Shown: one piece after another, positions 1 to 11,705 of the stretch
How positions within the stretch are numbered: the first letter of the stretch is position 1
How the letters are laid out: each line of letters starts with the position of its first letter
Source: Galbula dea
Lineage: Eukaryota; Chordata; Aves; Piciformes; Galbulidae
Length of the DNA: 64,000 bases
Direction of reading: 5' to 3'
Assembly: GCA_013399015.1 (NCBI GenBank)
Contig: VWZX01005792.1
Span: 372,001-436,000 of the forward strand
Program-made: the position numbers and the translations under genes
The notes under the pieces: model-generated
What the model was told of the DNA's origin: nothing
Databases searched by the model: none
What the model saw: only the letters and a program-made list of their open reading frames with translations

Positions 1-110
1 TGGACATGTTTCTGTGTGACCTGGTCTAGGGAATCCTGCTGTGGCAGGGGGGTTGGACTAGATGATCTTTCGAGGTCCCTTCCAGCTCCTAATATTCTGT
101 GATTCTGTGA
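1..110 (+). mobile_element. CR1 LINE 3' end, cut by window edge
   Basis: Tail of a CR1 retrotransposon. It has the segment reading GGGAATCCTGCTGTGGCAG, the motif GGTTGGACTAGATGATC, and it ends in two copies of the ATTCTGTG terminal repeat. It closely matches the tail of the copy at 58667-58970, so both belong to one subfamily. The element probably extends to the left of the window. Confidence 0.95.
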
Positions 111-2751
111 TGAGTCTGTCCAAATGATATTTAGTATCCTACAAATCTATGATGCTGCCATTCACCTTCATAGAAAGGCTAAAATTAGGTGGATAGAGTT
201 TTCAAAGCACAAGACGTTGTTAGCAGCAAATTAAGATGAATAAATACATCTGCTGTCACCTGTTTTCCATGGTTTGTGTGAGAAAATGTCTTACAGCAGC
301 AGCTCCCAAATTCCAGTATTACATGGCAAAATTCTTTTATTAGAGCTGTGGTTGTGCTGTGTGAAGATAAGTGGAAAATTGGAAGGAATATGAATATATC
401 TTCCTATTTTTGTGATATTCCTCAAGACCCCTCCTTTTGACTTGTTTTTTTCAGGCAGAACACTGCACACTTCTGCATTACAGTACTTTGGAGTAGCCTT
501 CCCTTCTTCAAAGAGCTGCAGGGCTTTACAGGGAAGTAGCAGTTTCTCTTTGAAATACTGTCAGTAGAAATGCTTCTGGTAGCCATTCAAAGAGTGACAA
601 ATTCATCTTCAAGCCTAGTTATGTTATTCCTCATCATCATGACAGAAGAGAATATTTTTAAAACAGCTGAGAACACCTGCAGAGGCATGCTTGACAAGTT
701 ATAAATGGTACTTGTTAGTTGTGGACTTGCAAAGCCTGCAATAGAAATGCCACCAAAGATCAGAGTAGTGTGCTACATGATGCCAAAATAGGCTCTGGTT
801 CAGAGCTGTCTACTACAGATGTTTGTTTTTTTCCTCAGTCCTGTGGAGATAGTTTGAGTTTATCTATTCCTGACCTTGTGCACCTAGCAATATAAATAGC
901 ATTGCCTGTGTATATTCTCCTGGCAGAATTCAATTTCTTTTATTGAATATTAGCCTGAAGTTATAGTGATTTATTTAAACTCAAAATAAGCAATGAAGCA
1001 TTTTTCATCCTTAAGTCTCTTCAAAGATCCTGAACTATGAATGTGTCCCTATATCTCTCAAAAGAATAATAACAGATATTGATCTTGGTAGAAAAAATAC
1101 CAATTTTCTAAGTAGGGTCTTTAAAGCTATTCTGACACCTGAGAAGAACTCTGGTCAATGAATATCTGACTTTGCTATTCCATACCGAGGTACATCTGTT
1201 AACTTTGTTTTCTGTCTTTAAGCTAGAGAGCATTCAGGTATTGATATTTTTTCTCAGCTGTTTTAATAGCTCAAAAAGCTACTAAAGAGCCTAAATGAAA
1301 ATAATTTAAGATTTGTTTTTTCTTCTCTGCTTATTTCTAGAATGAGTATGAATATGTCATGTGTAATGATGAGCTACCAGTAATTAGCAGTTATTCACTG
1401 TTACACTTTGAGGACCACTGAGTCCCAGTCAGAGCCCCATTGTGATACCCTTGCTTCTGTTTGTAACCAGCAGGAGCTTCTCCAAGACAGCCTTATATCT
1501 AATCATAAGATTACATACAATGAAGTGTTATGATGGGCAGAGGCAATGTGGCACAAAAGGAGAGTTATAATATGATATTTTGGTGCTTCCTTCCTATCTG
1601 GATGTGCCCAACAAACATTTTCCTTAATTTTTCATGTTTCACATTGTTACTATCGAGTTCCTATTAACCAGAGTCACTGTGGGGAGTTGCAGCATACAGA
1701 TCATGGCTTTTCCTTATTGCTTTACTTGGGGGAAGGCTGCTCTATGCCTATTCTTCAAGCCATATCAAGGTGAATGTATAGGAGAAAGTGAATTTGTGTT
1801 ATGCTGGAGCTCACACCAGGATATTATCACCTTTTTGAAATTCCCTTCTTAATCTGATTTGCTAGTAATGAACATGCATGAAGGTTGCTGCTCAGTGATT
1901 GCAGAATCTCTCTAGTTAAGCAGAATGATTACCTTGTCTCCTTGCTCTAACAGTGGCTTTCTTGCTTCTACCACTTTCTTTTTACTCTTGGAGAGAAACC
2001 TCCTTGAAACAGCCATTAATTACTGTGGTGTTCTGCACAAAGCCCTCCTGGTTTTGGAAGAAGAAAAGAATGGAAAAGAAATACTAAAAGTGTTATCAAA
2101 AATGTTGTGCATTGAGACTGAGGTCAGTAATCTTTGTTTTCATATTTTTGGTTAAGAGGTTTTGATGTTTAAGCACAACAACATCCTCAGCGGAAGTGAA
2201 TTTGCTCTCTGTGTTCCCTTCTTTTCTCTGCTCATGAAAATCTTCTCTCTTTCCTTTCCTAGTTCTTTGACAGAAACTATAAAAACTGATTTTTAAATTA
2301 TTTTAATTTTTATTAATTAAGCATGCAAAGAGATAATTGCTTATTTAACAATTTGACATATCTTTCTGGGGACATAACAGGTCATTAGGAAGTAGTAGTG
2401 TATTTTTGGAGTTTATTTTCTCTCTATCAGTGCTGACCTACAAAACAAGGTTGCAAATATTGTAGTCCAATTAGAGTCATCATCTTTTATTATTGTTTTT
2501 TGTCTGGGATTCTTTTGGTAGTTGTTTTGTCTTTTTTTAACACAGAATCAATCTTGTGAACAGTATTTGAATCTGATAGGGTTTGGGTTTTTTACATTTC
2601 AGGCATCTATCCAAAGAAGCATAGCACTGGGTCTGTGTTTTTTCCTATCTGTGTAATTCTTTGCAAACTGTATTTTGTAATGAGTTTTTAATTAGAACTC
2701 CCCATAGAAATAATTGGGGTAGTGAATGGGCCAATATAACTAGGGAAATTA
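111..2751. other. Non-coding, no recognised element
   Basis: AT-rich single-copy-looking sequence. Open frames are short and show no recognisable domain. An especially AT-rich stretch lies at about 2290-2330. I see no gene, RNA or repeat that I can name. Confidence 0.6.
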
Positions 2752-3242
2752 TGTTCCCCACATACTTGTCACTTGTGAGGTTACACCTCCAATACTGTGT
2801 TCAGTTTTGGGTGCTTCACTGCAAGAAAGACAATGAATTGTTCGAGTATGTCCCACAAAGGACAACTAAGCTGATGAAGGGTCTAAAGCACAAATCTTAT
2901 GAGGAGCAGCTGAGGGAACTTGGGTTTTTTAGCCTGGAGAAGAGAAGGCTTAAGGGAAATGTTCTCTCTCTCTACAACTAGCTAAAAGGAGGTTGCAGCA
3001 GGGGGTGTGTTGGTCTCTTCTCCCAGGTAACTAGTGATGGGGCAAAAGGAGATGGCCTCAGATTGCACCAGGGGAGGTTGCTCCCCAGAGAAGTGGTGAA
3101 ATCTCCATCCCTGTAGAGGCTAAAAAGTTGTATAGATGTGGCACTTTGCAACGTGGTTTAATGAGCATTGTGGTGGTGGGTCGACAGTTGGACTTGATAG
3201 TCTTAGAGACCTTTTGTAACCTTAATGATTCTGTGATTCTGT
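2752..3242 (+). mobile_element. CR1 LINE, 5'-truncated, ORF2 C-terminus plus 3' UTR
   Basis: A 5'-truncated CR1. The first part (to about 2981) translates to the C-terminal end of CR1 ORF2: a block like LVRLHLQYCVQFW, then EEQLRELGFFSLEKRR, both typical of the region after the reverse transcriptase. The 3' UTR follows, with the GGTTGCAGCAGGGGGTG and TTGGTCTCTTCTCCCAGGTAA landmarks, and the element ends in ATGATTCTGTGATTCTG. It belongs to a different, older-looking subfamily from the copies at 10, 20 and 37 kb, judged by its UTR. The frame is open over the retained C-terminus but has no start and cannot encode a functional protein. Confidence 0.93.
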
Positions 3243-6200
3243 TGGGCATATGTTCTGGTGCTGAAAGTCTGGGTTGCCAGAGTCATATGGAATGACACTA
3301 ACATCAAGCCAAAATATGTCATCTGCTTTAAGCAGAGGTGAAATGCATTGTGCACATCAAATAGAATCAGTAGTTCCTACCTTATATGTTAAGTGCTGGC
3401 TAAATTGAAAAAGCCCCTGAAATGTGTCTTTCATTGCACAGTCACACAAAAATAACGTGACTTTATCTGTCCTGGTTATTCAGAGATGATGAAGGTAATG
3501 GCTGACGATTCCTTTAAGCAGCTAGTGATTGTACATATCACTCAAATTACCATGGTTAATTAACAGACAACCTGGGGAGAAGTAACTTCTTACTCCATCC
3601 TCTGTCTTCCCTGCTTCACATTGAGATACTGGTGTATTCACAGCTCTGTGTCTGCATAAAGTGCTTTACAGGCTGGGATTTTCGCACTATGGAGCAGACG
3701 GAAGAGTTTTGTTCAGGGATGTTTTGCAGAGGAACCATGGTCTTTGAGTCCACCCTTGCTACCTGTCTGATCTATTGTAAGATGGCTGGCTGGTTCTTGA
3801 GTTTAGCTTTGCAAGTATTTTATGTTCTACTGCTATAGTGTCTGGAGAATAAGAGAGGTGTAGGAACAGGGTTTATTGCAAACTGATCAACTTTGCTGTT
3901 TGCTGTCAATTTTCTGGTGAGTTTGTATATGTAAGCTGTTTTTTAAAGAGTTTTTCTCTAAGTATCAAGTGTCTTCTCTGGACTACAGACTTTTTGTCAT
4001 CTTAAGCAACCTGACTTTTCTATGCCTTGATTTTTGATGTGCATGAAGATACAACATACTTTTCTGTAATGCAGAAGTGTTGTAAGGACACTGGAGATTG
4101 CTTGGCCTCAATAGGAGCTGTGTGAATATTTTTGATAGGTAGGGATGAAATAAGGGAGATTGCTAAGAGTGAAACAAGTGTTCCTTCTCTTTCGTCACAC
4201 AGTCAGAGGTGGCTGCTGTTCCTGTATGAAGCAGTAATAGGTGGTTGTATTCTCTCTTTAGGCAGCTGCCACCTGCCTTACCTCCTGCTGTTGACCAAGA
4301 GAGCCACTCACAGCAGGGACAGGCCTTCCCAGGGAGAAAGGGACAGGTCTGGAGCTCCCAGATGGCAAAAATCAGTTTAACAAAAAAAGACCAAGATTGG
4401 TCATTTATTCACCAGGGCCGTCACTTTGCTGCAAAGAAAAGGTCAGCAGGAAAATAATGCCTGCTGTGCTTTAGATCTGAAGTGTTCCTTCATTTCTCAA
4501 CCCTGTGTGAGCAGACCTATTTGTGTCTGCTGTCTTCTGATCATGAGAATTGTATGCTAAGGGTTATATATAACACATTTCCTGGGTTTATCCAAAACCA
4601 AGATGATAACTGAGTAGCAAACAGTAGAACCATGCCAAATCCCACATCTTCAGAATGCATTATTGATGTTGTTTAGATATCATAACAATAACAGTGAGGT
4701 TAGATATCAAAATAGTTACAGAACCAATTGTGCCACATTCAATAAGAGGATTGTTTAACATCAAATGGAGCTGCAGGTTAAAAGATCTTTGGGTTGAGGA
4801 TTCCTGATTTTTTTTTCTCACTGTTGTCCTGAGAACAGTTCTTTGCAGAACAGTTGCCCAAAGTAGGAGCTGTAGTAAAGCATCTGCTGTAATTCACTGG
4901 TGACCTCAGGGAATGGTAAGCCTGGGAATTCTGAAAGAGCTCATTACTGGCTTCAGCCAGGATTTCTGTTTACTATGCCATTATTTTAGAGTCAGGAAAA
5001 TAGAAGCATAGGCAGCAGGAATGTCAAAGGCATTATAGGAAGTTAAGATTATGAATTTCTTGGGCTTGTTTATTTTTCTTTTGGGAAATTTGCATTTTTC
5101 CATTTGGAAAAGTGGTTTTCTTCAAGTATCATAGTGAGCCTGTGGGAAAACCAGGCATAGAAGTATTTTAAACTTTATAGATAAAAGTGTTGATGGCAAA
5201 ACAGGTGTGAAAGTAACACTAGTCTTGTCATCACACACATATGTGTCAAGAGTTTTTTTACAAGACACATAGTCAGCTTTTGTGTTCTGATAATGTCCAC
5301 CAAGTTTTGCCTGGAACTCATCACATGCATGAAACTACTATGCCTTTGAGGAGAATCTTTGTCTAGGAAAGACTTTGAGTAATTATTTAAAACTGCTCTT
5401 GTTTTGAGTTGGCAACTGTAAGGTCATATGGTGGGGTGGGGTTTTTTTGCTGGGTTTTTAAATTATTTTTATTTTGTTTTGTTTGTTTGGGTTTTTTTCT
5501 TTCTTTTCTTCTGTTTAAAGAAAACCAAGTTGCTTAATTGCCCTCAAGCTCTAGAAGAATAATGCTGTGTGTGGAATAATGGCCACATATGAGAGTCTTC
5601 TTCTATACTGGAAAATCTTGCAACAATGCCAGGGCCTTATGGAAGGATATCAAGATTAAAAAGGAAACTGTTCTATAACAGTTCTTCATAATTCCACAGA
5701 TTCAATAATACACTTTACACTTTCAGGAGCTTGTCCTACTTTATTCCTATTCTATGTTTTAAAAACACTTGCACATGAAAATATCAGATACCCATTTAAT
5801 GATAAATCTACACAGAAGCTTTTTTCCTCCTTCTCTGGTATTTGTGTAAATATTGCCATGGTGATATTTAAATCCTTTTTGTCTATCATTATTATTCTTG
5901 TCATTCTTATGCTTACAAATAACTGTTAGACAGCTTGTGGTGAATATGCTACAGTCTCTTGGCATAGGATTTTTTTATTCTGCAGGTTCCACAAGGTAGT
6001 TTACATATTTGCATAAAACCCCCCTAGAAACCTAATTGTCATAGGCTTGTAATAGAATCTCTGTTCATTTATGCTGTAGCTTTGCAGGAGACCACAAGGT
6101 CCTTTCCCAGCCTCAGTAAAGCTGGCTTGTGAATAAGATTACAAAATGTGAAAAACTTCTTAATAGAAGTTAAGAAATAAATGAACATAAGAGCAACAAA

Positions 6201-9200
6201 GCCAAAAAAACAAGACTGGAGAAATGCTCTTGCCACATGCTAATCTTTGTAAGTGGAATCTGAATGGATTAAGACAATTCTGATTGCTTGGGACTGGAAA
6301 TCTCCATCTCATGTTTAAAAAAAGAAAAGAAGATTTTGAAATGTTTATAACATTGAATTTCTTAATTAATTAGGATGAGAAGCGTGTGGTCCAGTAGTTA
6401 CAGCCAAGGGCTTGGCAGTAAGAAGATCATGGTGTTCTAATTATGCAGTCTGGATAATTTTCCATTGTCTTTATTATTTGTTTATTTATGTGTGCACAGT
6501 GGATGCTTTAAAATGTGAAAATCAGATTTGAAATTTTGAGCTACCTATAATTTTATATGAAACCTTTATATGGAAAGCTTATGTAAATTTTCTTCTTTTT
6601 TTATTTTTGATTCTCCTTTTTTTCCTCACCTTCTTAGGTGTTTCAATAACATAGAAACTTCTATTCCCAGCCTGCTGAACAGAGCTGATCTCCATCTATG
6701 CACAGGAAGAAATACTCCCTGTTCTTACAGTTCTGAATTTCCCAATGGCCTGTTCCTGGCAAGGTTCATTTGGAAAACCTTACTTTCCCTCTGCATTTTA
6801 TTCTGAGTATCTACACCAGTGTTATCAGTATGGGAAGATTTTGGCATACTGCCTTGAATCTGAAGACTACGCAGTCTGTACCTAATCCATGTCTTGGTGT
6901 CCTCCCTCAACCCTATGTATCTGTTCTTTTCCACCTTATTTGGGAATAGGGAAAATATAAGCTTCCAATTGATATGGCTGTGCAGAAGGCAAAAAAGGAA
7001 GGAACTATTTAGATGATTATTTTTAGGACCTTCTGTGGAGTCAGAAGTTCTATGTCTTCCAGGCCTTCTTAGTTGATTACAAAAAAATGGAGCTGGGATC
7101 TCTCTGAATTGCAGATGGCCCTTGTGAGTTGTATTGAATTCTTAGAGCTGCAGCCCCAAGAACATGGCATATCTTCTTGTTAGGATAAAGTGTAAAGTTT
7201 ACTCTGCTGTCTTTCTGTTGAGAGAGAAATTTCTATTGCTAAGAAAAGAATTACATTTATACTAACTTACTTAATGGTAATTAAAACTGATAATAATTTC
7301 TGCTCAGTCTCACAAGGGAGAACTTCGCCTGAATTCACTAACACTTTGTGTTCCTTGGTCAGGATGTGCTGATGAACACAGTGGGAAATGTGAATAAAGG
7401 GCAACCAGAAGAAGATGTGGAAGAGACCAAAGTAATTTAAAAATGTAAGTACTAAGCTTGACATCAAGAATTGTGTAAGGACATTAATTTTTATTATTAT
7501 GATCAAATAATAGGTCAGAGAAGTGATATGTTCACAGATACTTGGTACAGAGAGCCACAGTTAGCTGGCTCCGAGAACACATAGTACTGTTCCAATTAAT
7601 TGAGAGAATAGCTTGATACTTCACAGGTTGGAGCAGCCAGATCATTCTAAAACGGTGATTATCTTCCCTGCTACAAAGTGTGTATAATTTCAAACTTAAT
7701 TGTATCCACATTTCCGTTTCTAATTAATCCAGATCTAGAAATGCTACAGTAACCGAACAGTGTGTTCTTTGAGGAAATAAAACATGGCACAATCCCACAG
7801 CACCAGAGTAATCTTATTAAAGAGATGTTTATGTAACACTGGTCTTTAAAAGTTAACTAATTTCTCATATGCTTAATATTCTTGTGATGCATTAGTTTAA
7901 AAGGAGAAATGAGAAATGTTCATTTTGTGCTTTGGGATTTCCACTGTCTGTAGTTTGTCATGGAATTTATGGAGGTGATTGATAAGGTAGTCAGCCATTT
8001 GGTAGCACATGCTTTTGAACATGGCATGAATCCAATATTTAGTAGGAAATTTCCATCACTGATATCTGCACAAGGGATTAGATACACTGATCTTCTTATA
8101 GTTAACAAGGTGCACCTCTGTAATGTATAGCATGCATATCTGAAATGCTTACAAGAAGGTCAAAATGGCCTGTTAAGAGACTAGGGACTATTTTTTTCAC
8201 CTATTACCTGGGAGTGCTTCAAGGTGGTGCAAAGTTTTCCATGTATCTGAACCACACTGAAAACAAAAAATTTATCAGAGTGCTTTCTGTGACTGACCTG
8301 TGTCACTGGTGTGTCAATTTTGTTGCTGCTGTGCAAATATGTAACCTTAGACAATTCAAAACCTGAGAGAAGTGTATGGTTGAAACAGCTCTGAATATAT
8401 GTTTTCATCTAGAAGAAAACCTTTTGTAATAGGCAAGCAGGATTGCTTTGTTTTGTTCTTTTTTTTTTTCCATCTGGAAGTGCTGCACATACACTGGGTC
8501 TGGTGGACAGAATTATGACTGATATATTTGAGATTGATTTAGAATTACTGGTAATGAAGACCTACCAGTGCTTTCTTAGGAGGAAAATGATAAAGCTGTA
8601 ATGCTGACACTTACTGTTAGTAACACTAATACAAACAAAACCACAGCTGGATCTTTAATATAGTACCAGGCTTGGAGTTAAATCTAATGTTTAGAGTCTC
8701 ATTGGTGGAAATGAAGTGCACTGAGGAAACCTTGTTAATAAACTCTCTCAGAGGGACCTGCTGTTACCACTTGATACGAAGCTACAAAATAGATTTATTT
8801 GTTCTTTATCAGCCTCACAGAAAAGAGGTTGTGTATCTCTCCCAGCTGGTGAGCTGGATGAGAGAGATCAGGTAGAGAGTTTGGATGATGGAATGGAAGA
8901 TCTGAAAGCAGAGCTATGGCAGGAGAATTGATAAATAATGGTGAAGGGTTTCCTTTCTTTCAGTAAGACATATTTAGGACAAAAGTGCTTTAGTACTTAT
9001 TTAAATTCCTGACATTGAAATTCCAGTTCTTCTGGGGAAAAAAAAGAATAAACCAACCCCCAACCTCTGAAAACTGATCCGAGTTCTCAGAAAGATTCAC
9101 TTTTTCCTTTCAACGTGAAAAACCATATTTAGAGCTGTTTACTAAGAAGAGAGCACCACCTTGTGTTAGCAAGTCACTACACCTTGTAACACTGTATGTG

Positions 9201-9479
9201 CATGTTTTCTCCTACAGTTGGTATTGTACTCGAAGAAAGAACGTGTCCTTTTTTTCTCACATGGTAAATCTTGTACTTCTGCAGTAGAAAGCCAAGAAAA
9301 CAAAAACTTTCAAGTGTAGCAATTAAGAGTGGAATATGTGGTCTTACATAGCAGTGCATGCATGGACAGAACTCTGGATTTCTTTTGAATTCAGTTAGTT
9401 ATATAAACTTATACATCCCCCCCCACACACACACACATTCTTACACAAATTTGAGTTTGTAGGATTTGCCAGGCAGGGA
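3243..9479. other. Non-coding, no recognised element
   Basis: AT-rich sequence without convincing exons. It contains a T/G-rich simple tract at about 5440-5515, a 12-bp perfect palindrome ACACATATGTGT at 5235-5246, and a T run near 8459-8471. None of the open frames (all under about 90 codons) resembles a known domain. Confidence 0.6.
9417..9437. repeat. C-run followed by (CA)n microsatellite
   Basis: Eight cytosines run directly into a short CA dinucleotide repeat, just before a CR1 tail fragment. Likely length-variable. Confidence 0.85.
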
Positions 9480-9540
9480 AGTAGGAACTGGATGATCTTT
9501 GAGGTCTCTTCCAACTCTGACAATCATATGATCCTATGAT
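9480..9540 (+). mobile_element. CR1 LINE 3' tip, about 60 bp
   Basis: Very short 5'-truncated CR1 tail. It has CTGGATGATCTTTGAGGTC, TCTTCCAACTC, and ends in CATATGATCCTATGAT, a decayed terminal repeat. It lies 270 bp from the long minus-strand CR1 but in the opposite orientation, so it is a separate insertion. Confidence 0.85.
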
Positions 9541-9812
9541 TTGATGCTCTTCAGAAAAGGTTTCTCATTCCATAAAATTAAAGTATATGCTGTACTTATT
9601 TTGAGAGGTAATGGAATGAGTGCACATCTCTATTTAGTAAGCAGTAATGAGGATGACTACTGTGCTGATAAACTGTTGTTTGTTACATATACATGTGGAG
9701 TAATTTCTCCCATGTCTTCATCAAATCATATTATAGAAACTATCTCAAATCTAGCTGCAATAGGATGATTTTCTCTTCAAATCCACAAATATTCATTTGA
9801 TATTATTTTACC
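9541..9812. other. Spacer between two CR1 insertions
   Basis: AT-rich sequence with no recognised feature, separating the short plus-strand CR1 tip from the long minus-strand CR1. Confidence 0.5.
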
Positions 9813-11705
9813 ATTTTTTTCTTGTATTCACATGGAACCTCCTATGCTTCAGCTTACAGCCATTGCCCATTGTCTTGTCACTGGGCTTCACTGAGAAGAG
9901 CCTGACCCCATCCTTCTGACACCCACCCTTCACATATTTAAAAGCATAAATGAGGTCACCCCTTAGTCTCCTCCAAGCTAGAGAGACCCAGCTCCCTCAG
10001 CCTTTCCTCATCAGGAAGATGTTCCACCCTCTTAATCATCTTTGTGGCTCTCTGCTGGACTCTTTCAAGCAGTTCCCTATCCTTCTTAAACTAAGGGGTC
10101 CAGAACTGGACACAGTAAAGGGGGAGAAGAACCTCTCTTGACCTAATAAACACACCCCTTCTAATACACCTCACAATCCCATTAGCCCTCCTGGCCACAA
10201 GAGCACACTGCTGGCTCATGGTCATCCTTCCATCTACCAGGACCCCCAGGTCCCTTTCCCCTCCACTGCTCTCCAACTGGCCAGTCCCCAACCTATACTG
10301 ATCCATGGGGTTGGTCTTTCCCAGGTGCAAGACTCAACACTTGGCCTCATTGAAGTTCATTAAATTTCTCCCTGCCCAACTCTCCAGCCTACCTAAGTCT
10401 CCCTGAATGGCAGAAAAACCCTCGGGTGTGTCAGCCACTCCACCCAGTTTAGTGTCATCAGCAAACTTGCTGAGAGCACACTCTGTTCCCTCATTCAGGT
10501 AATTAATGAATATATTGAATATTATTGGTCCCAGTACTGATCCCTGAGGGACTCCACTAGACACAGGCCTCCAACTAAACTCCATCCCATTGACCACGAC
10601 TATCTGGCTTCTGTCCTTCAACCAGTTCACAATCCACCTCACCAGCCAATCAGCCAGACCACACTTGCTCAGTTTAGGCACAAGGATGCTGTGGGAGACA
10701 GTGTCAAATGCTTTACTGAAATCAAGATAAACCACATCCACTGCCCTACCTTCATCTATCCACTTGGTTATGTCCTCATAAAAGGCTACCAGGTTGGTCG
10801 AAAATGACTTCCCCTTGGTAAACACATGCTGACTGCTCCCAATGACCCCCTTATCCTTGATATGCCTAGAGATGGAGTCAAGGATGAATTGTTCCATCAC
10901 CTTTCCAGGGATGAAGGTGAGGCTGACTGGTCTATAGTTATCTGGCTCCTCCTTCTTGCCCTTTTTGAAGACTGGAGTGACATTTGCCTTCCTCCAATCC
11001 CCAGGCACCTCTCCTGTCCCCCAGGACTTAACAAAGATCATGGAGAGTGGCCTGGCAATGACTTCTGCCCAGATCCCTCAACACTCATGGGTGCTTCCCA
11101 TGGATTTATGGGTGTCCAGATGGCTTAACCATTCCCCAACCCCATCCTCCTCAACTAAGGAAAACTCCTCCACTATCCTAACATCATCTGGGGCATCAGG
11201 GGTCTGAGGCTCCTCGGGACACTCTCTAACAGTATAGACAGAGATAAAGAAGACATTCAGTAACTCCACCTTCTTTGTATCATCTGACACCAAAGCACCC
11301 ACCTCGTTCAGCAGAGGGCCTACATTGCCCCTAGTATTAGTTTTTTGGGCAATGTATTTGAAGACCTTCCTATTGTCCTTGACCTCCCTTGCAAGGTTTC
11401 ATTCTAAAGAAGCCTTAGCTTTCCTAGTTACCTCCCTACATCCTCTGACAACAGTCTTGTACTCCTCCCATGTGGCCAGCTCCTCCTTCCATGATTGGTA
11501 GACTCTCTTCTTCCACTTGAGTTTGCCCAGCAGTTCCCTACTTAACCATGAAGGTCTCCTGCCTCCCTTCCTTGATTTTCTGTGTGTTGGAATGCTCTGA
11601 TCTTGAGCTTGGAAGAAGTGGTTCTTGAATGTTAACCAACTCTCCTGGGCCCCTTTATCTTCTAGTACCCTGTCCCATGAGATTTCCCCTAGCAATTTCT
11701 TGAAA
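9813..11705 (-). mobile_element. CR1 LINE, long copy truncated at both ends
   Basis: About 1.9 kb of CR1 on the minus strand, the longest copy in the window. Read in sense it starts in the linker between the endonuclease and reverse transcriptase, runs through the RT and C-terminal region, and enters the 3' UTR (TCAGTGAAGCCCAGTGACAA). It then stops at an A-rich tract (sense AATACAAGAAAAAAA, about 9813-9828) and never reaches the usual terminal repeat. The copy at 58667-58970 shows that about 200 bp should follow. The left edge is placed where similarity to that copy is lost. Confidence 0.95.
9956..11695 (-). pseudogene. CR1 ORF2 (reverse transcriptase part), premature stops
   Basis: C-terminal half of CR1 ORF2, the protein that nicks target DNA and reverse-transcribes CR1 RNA. 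One minus-strand frame runs from 11695 to a natural-looking stop at 9956-9958 without any frameshift. It is interrupted by in-frame stops at 11399-11401, 11078-11080 and 10334-10336 (all TGA) and 10091-10093 (TAG). RT motifs are visible: motif A (VVYLDFSKAFD, catalytic Asp about 10721-10723), motif B (SSGVPQGSVLGP), and motif C with the FADD catalytic pair at 10454-10465. Relative to the 20-kb copy, a 30-bp in-frame deletion near 10105 removes ten residues (FTLVRPHLEY). The endonuclease domain is absent. Dead as a gene, but lightly decayed. Confidence 0.95.

Noticed and set aside
5235..5246. 12-bp palindrome ACACATATGTGT as a regulatory site
   Set aside because: It is built from alternating CA/TG simple sequence and matches no specific factor I can name.
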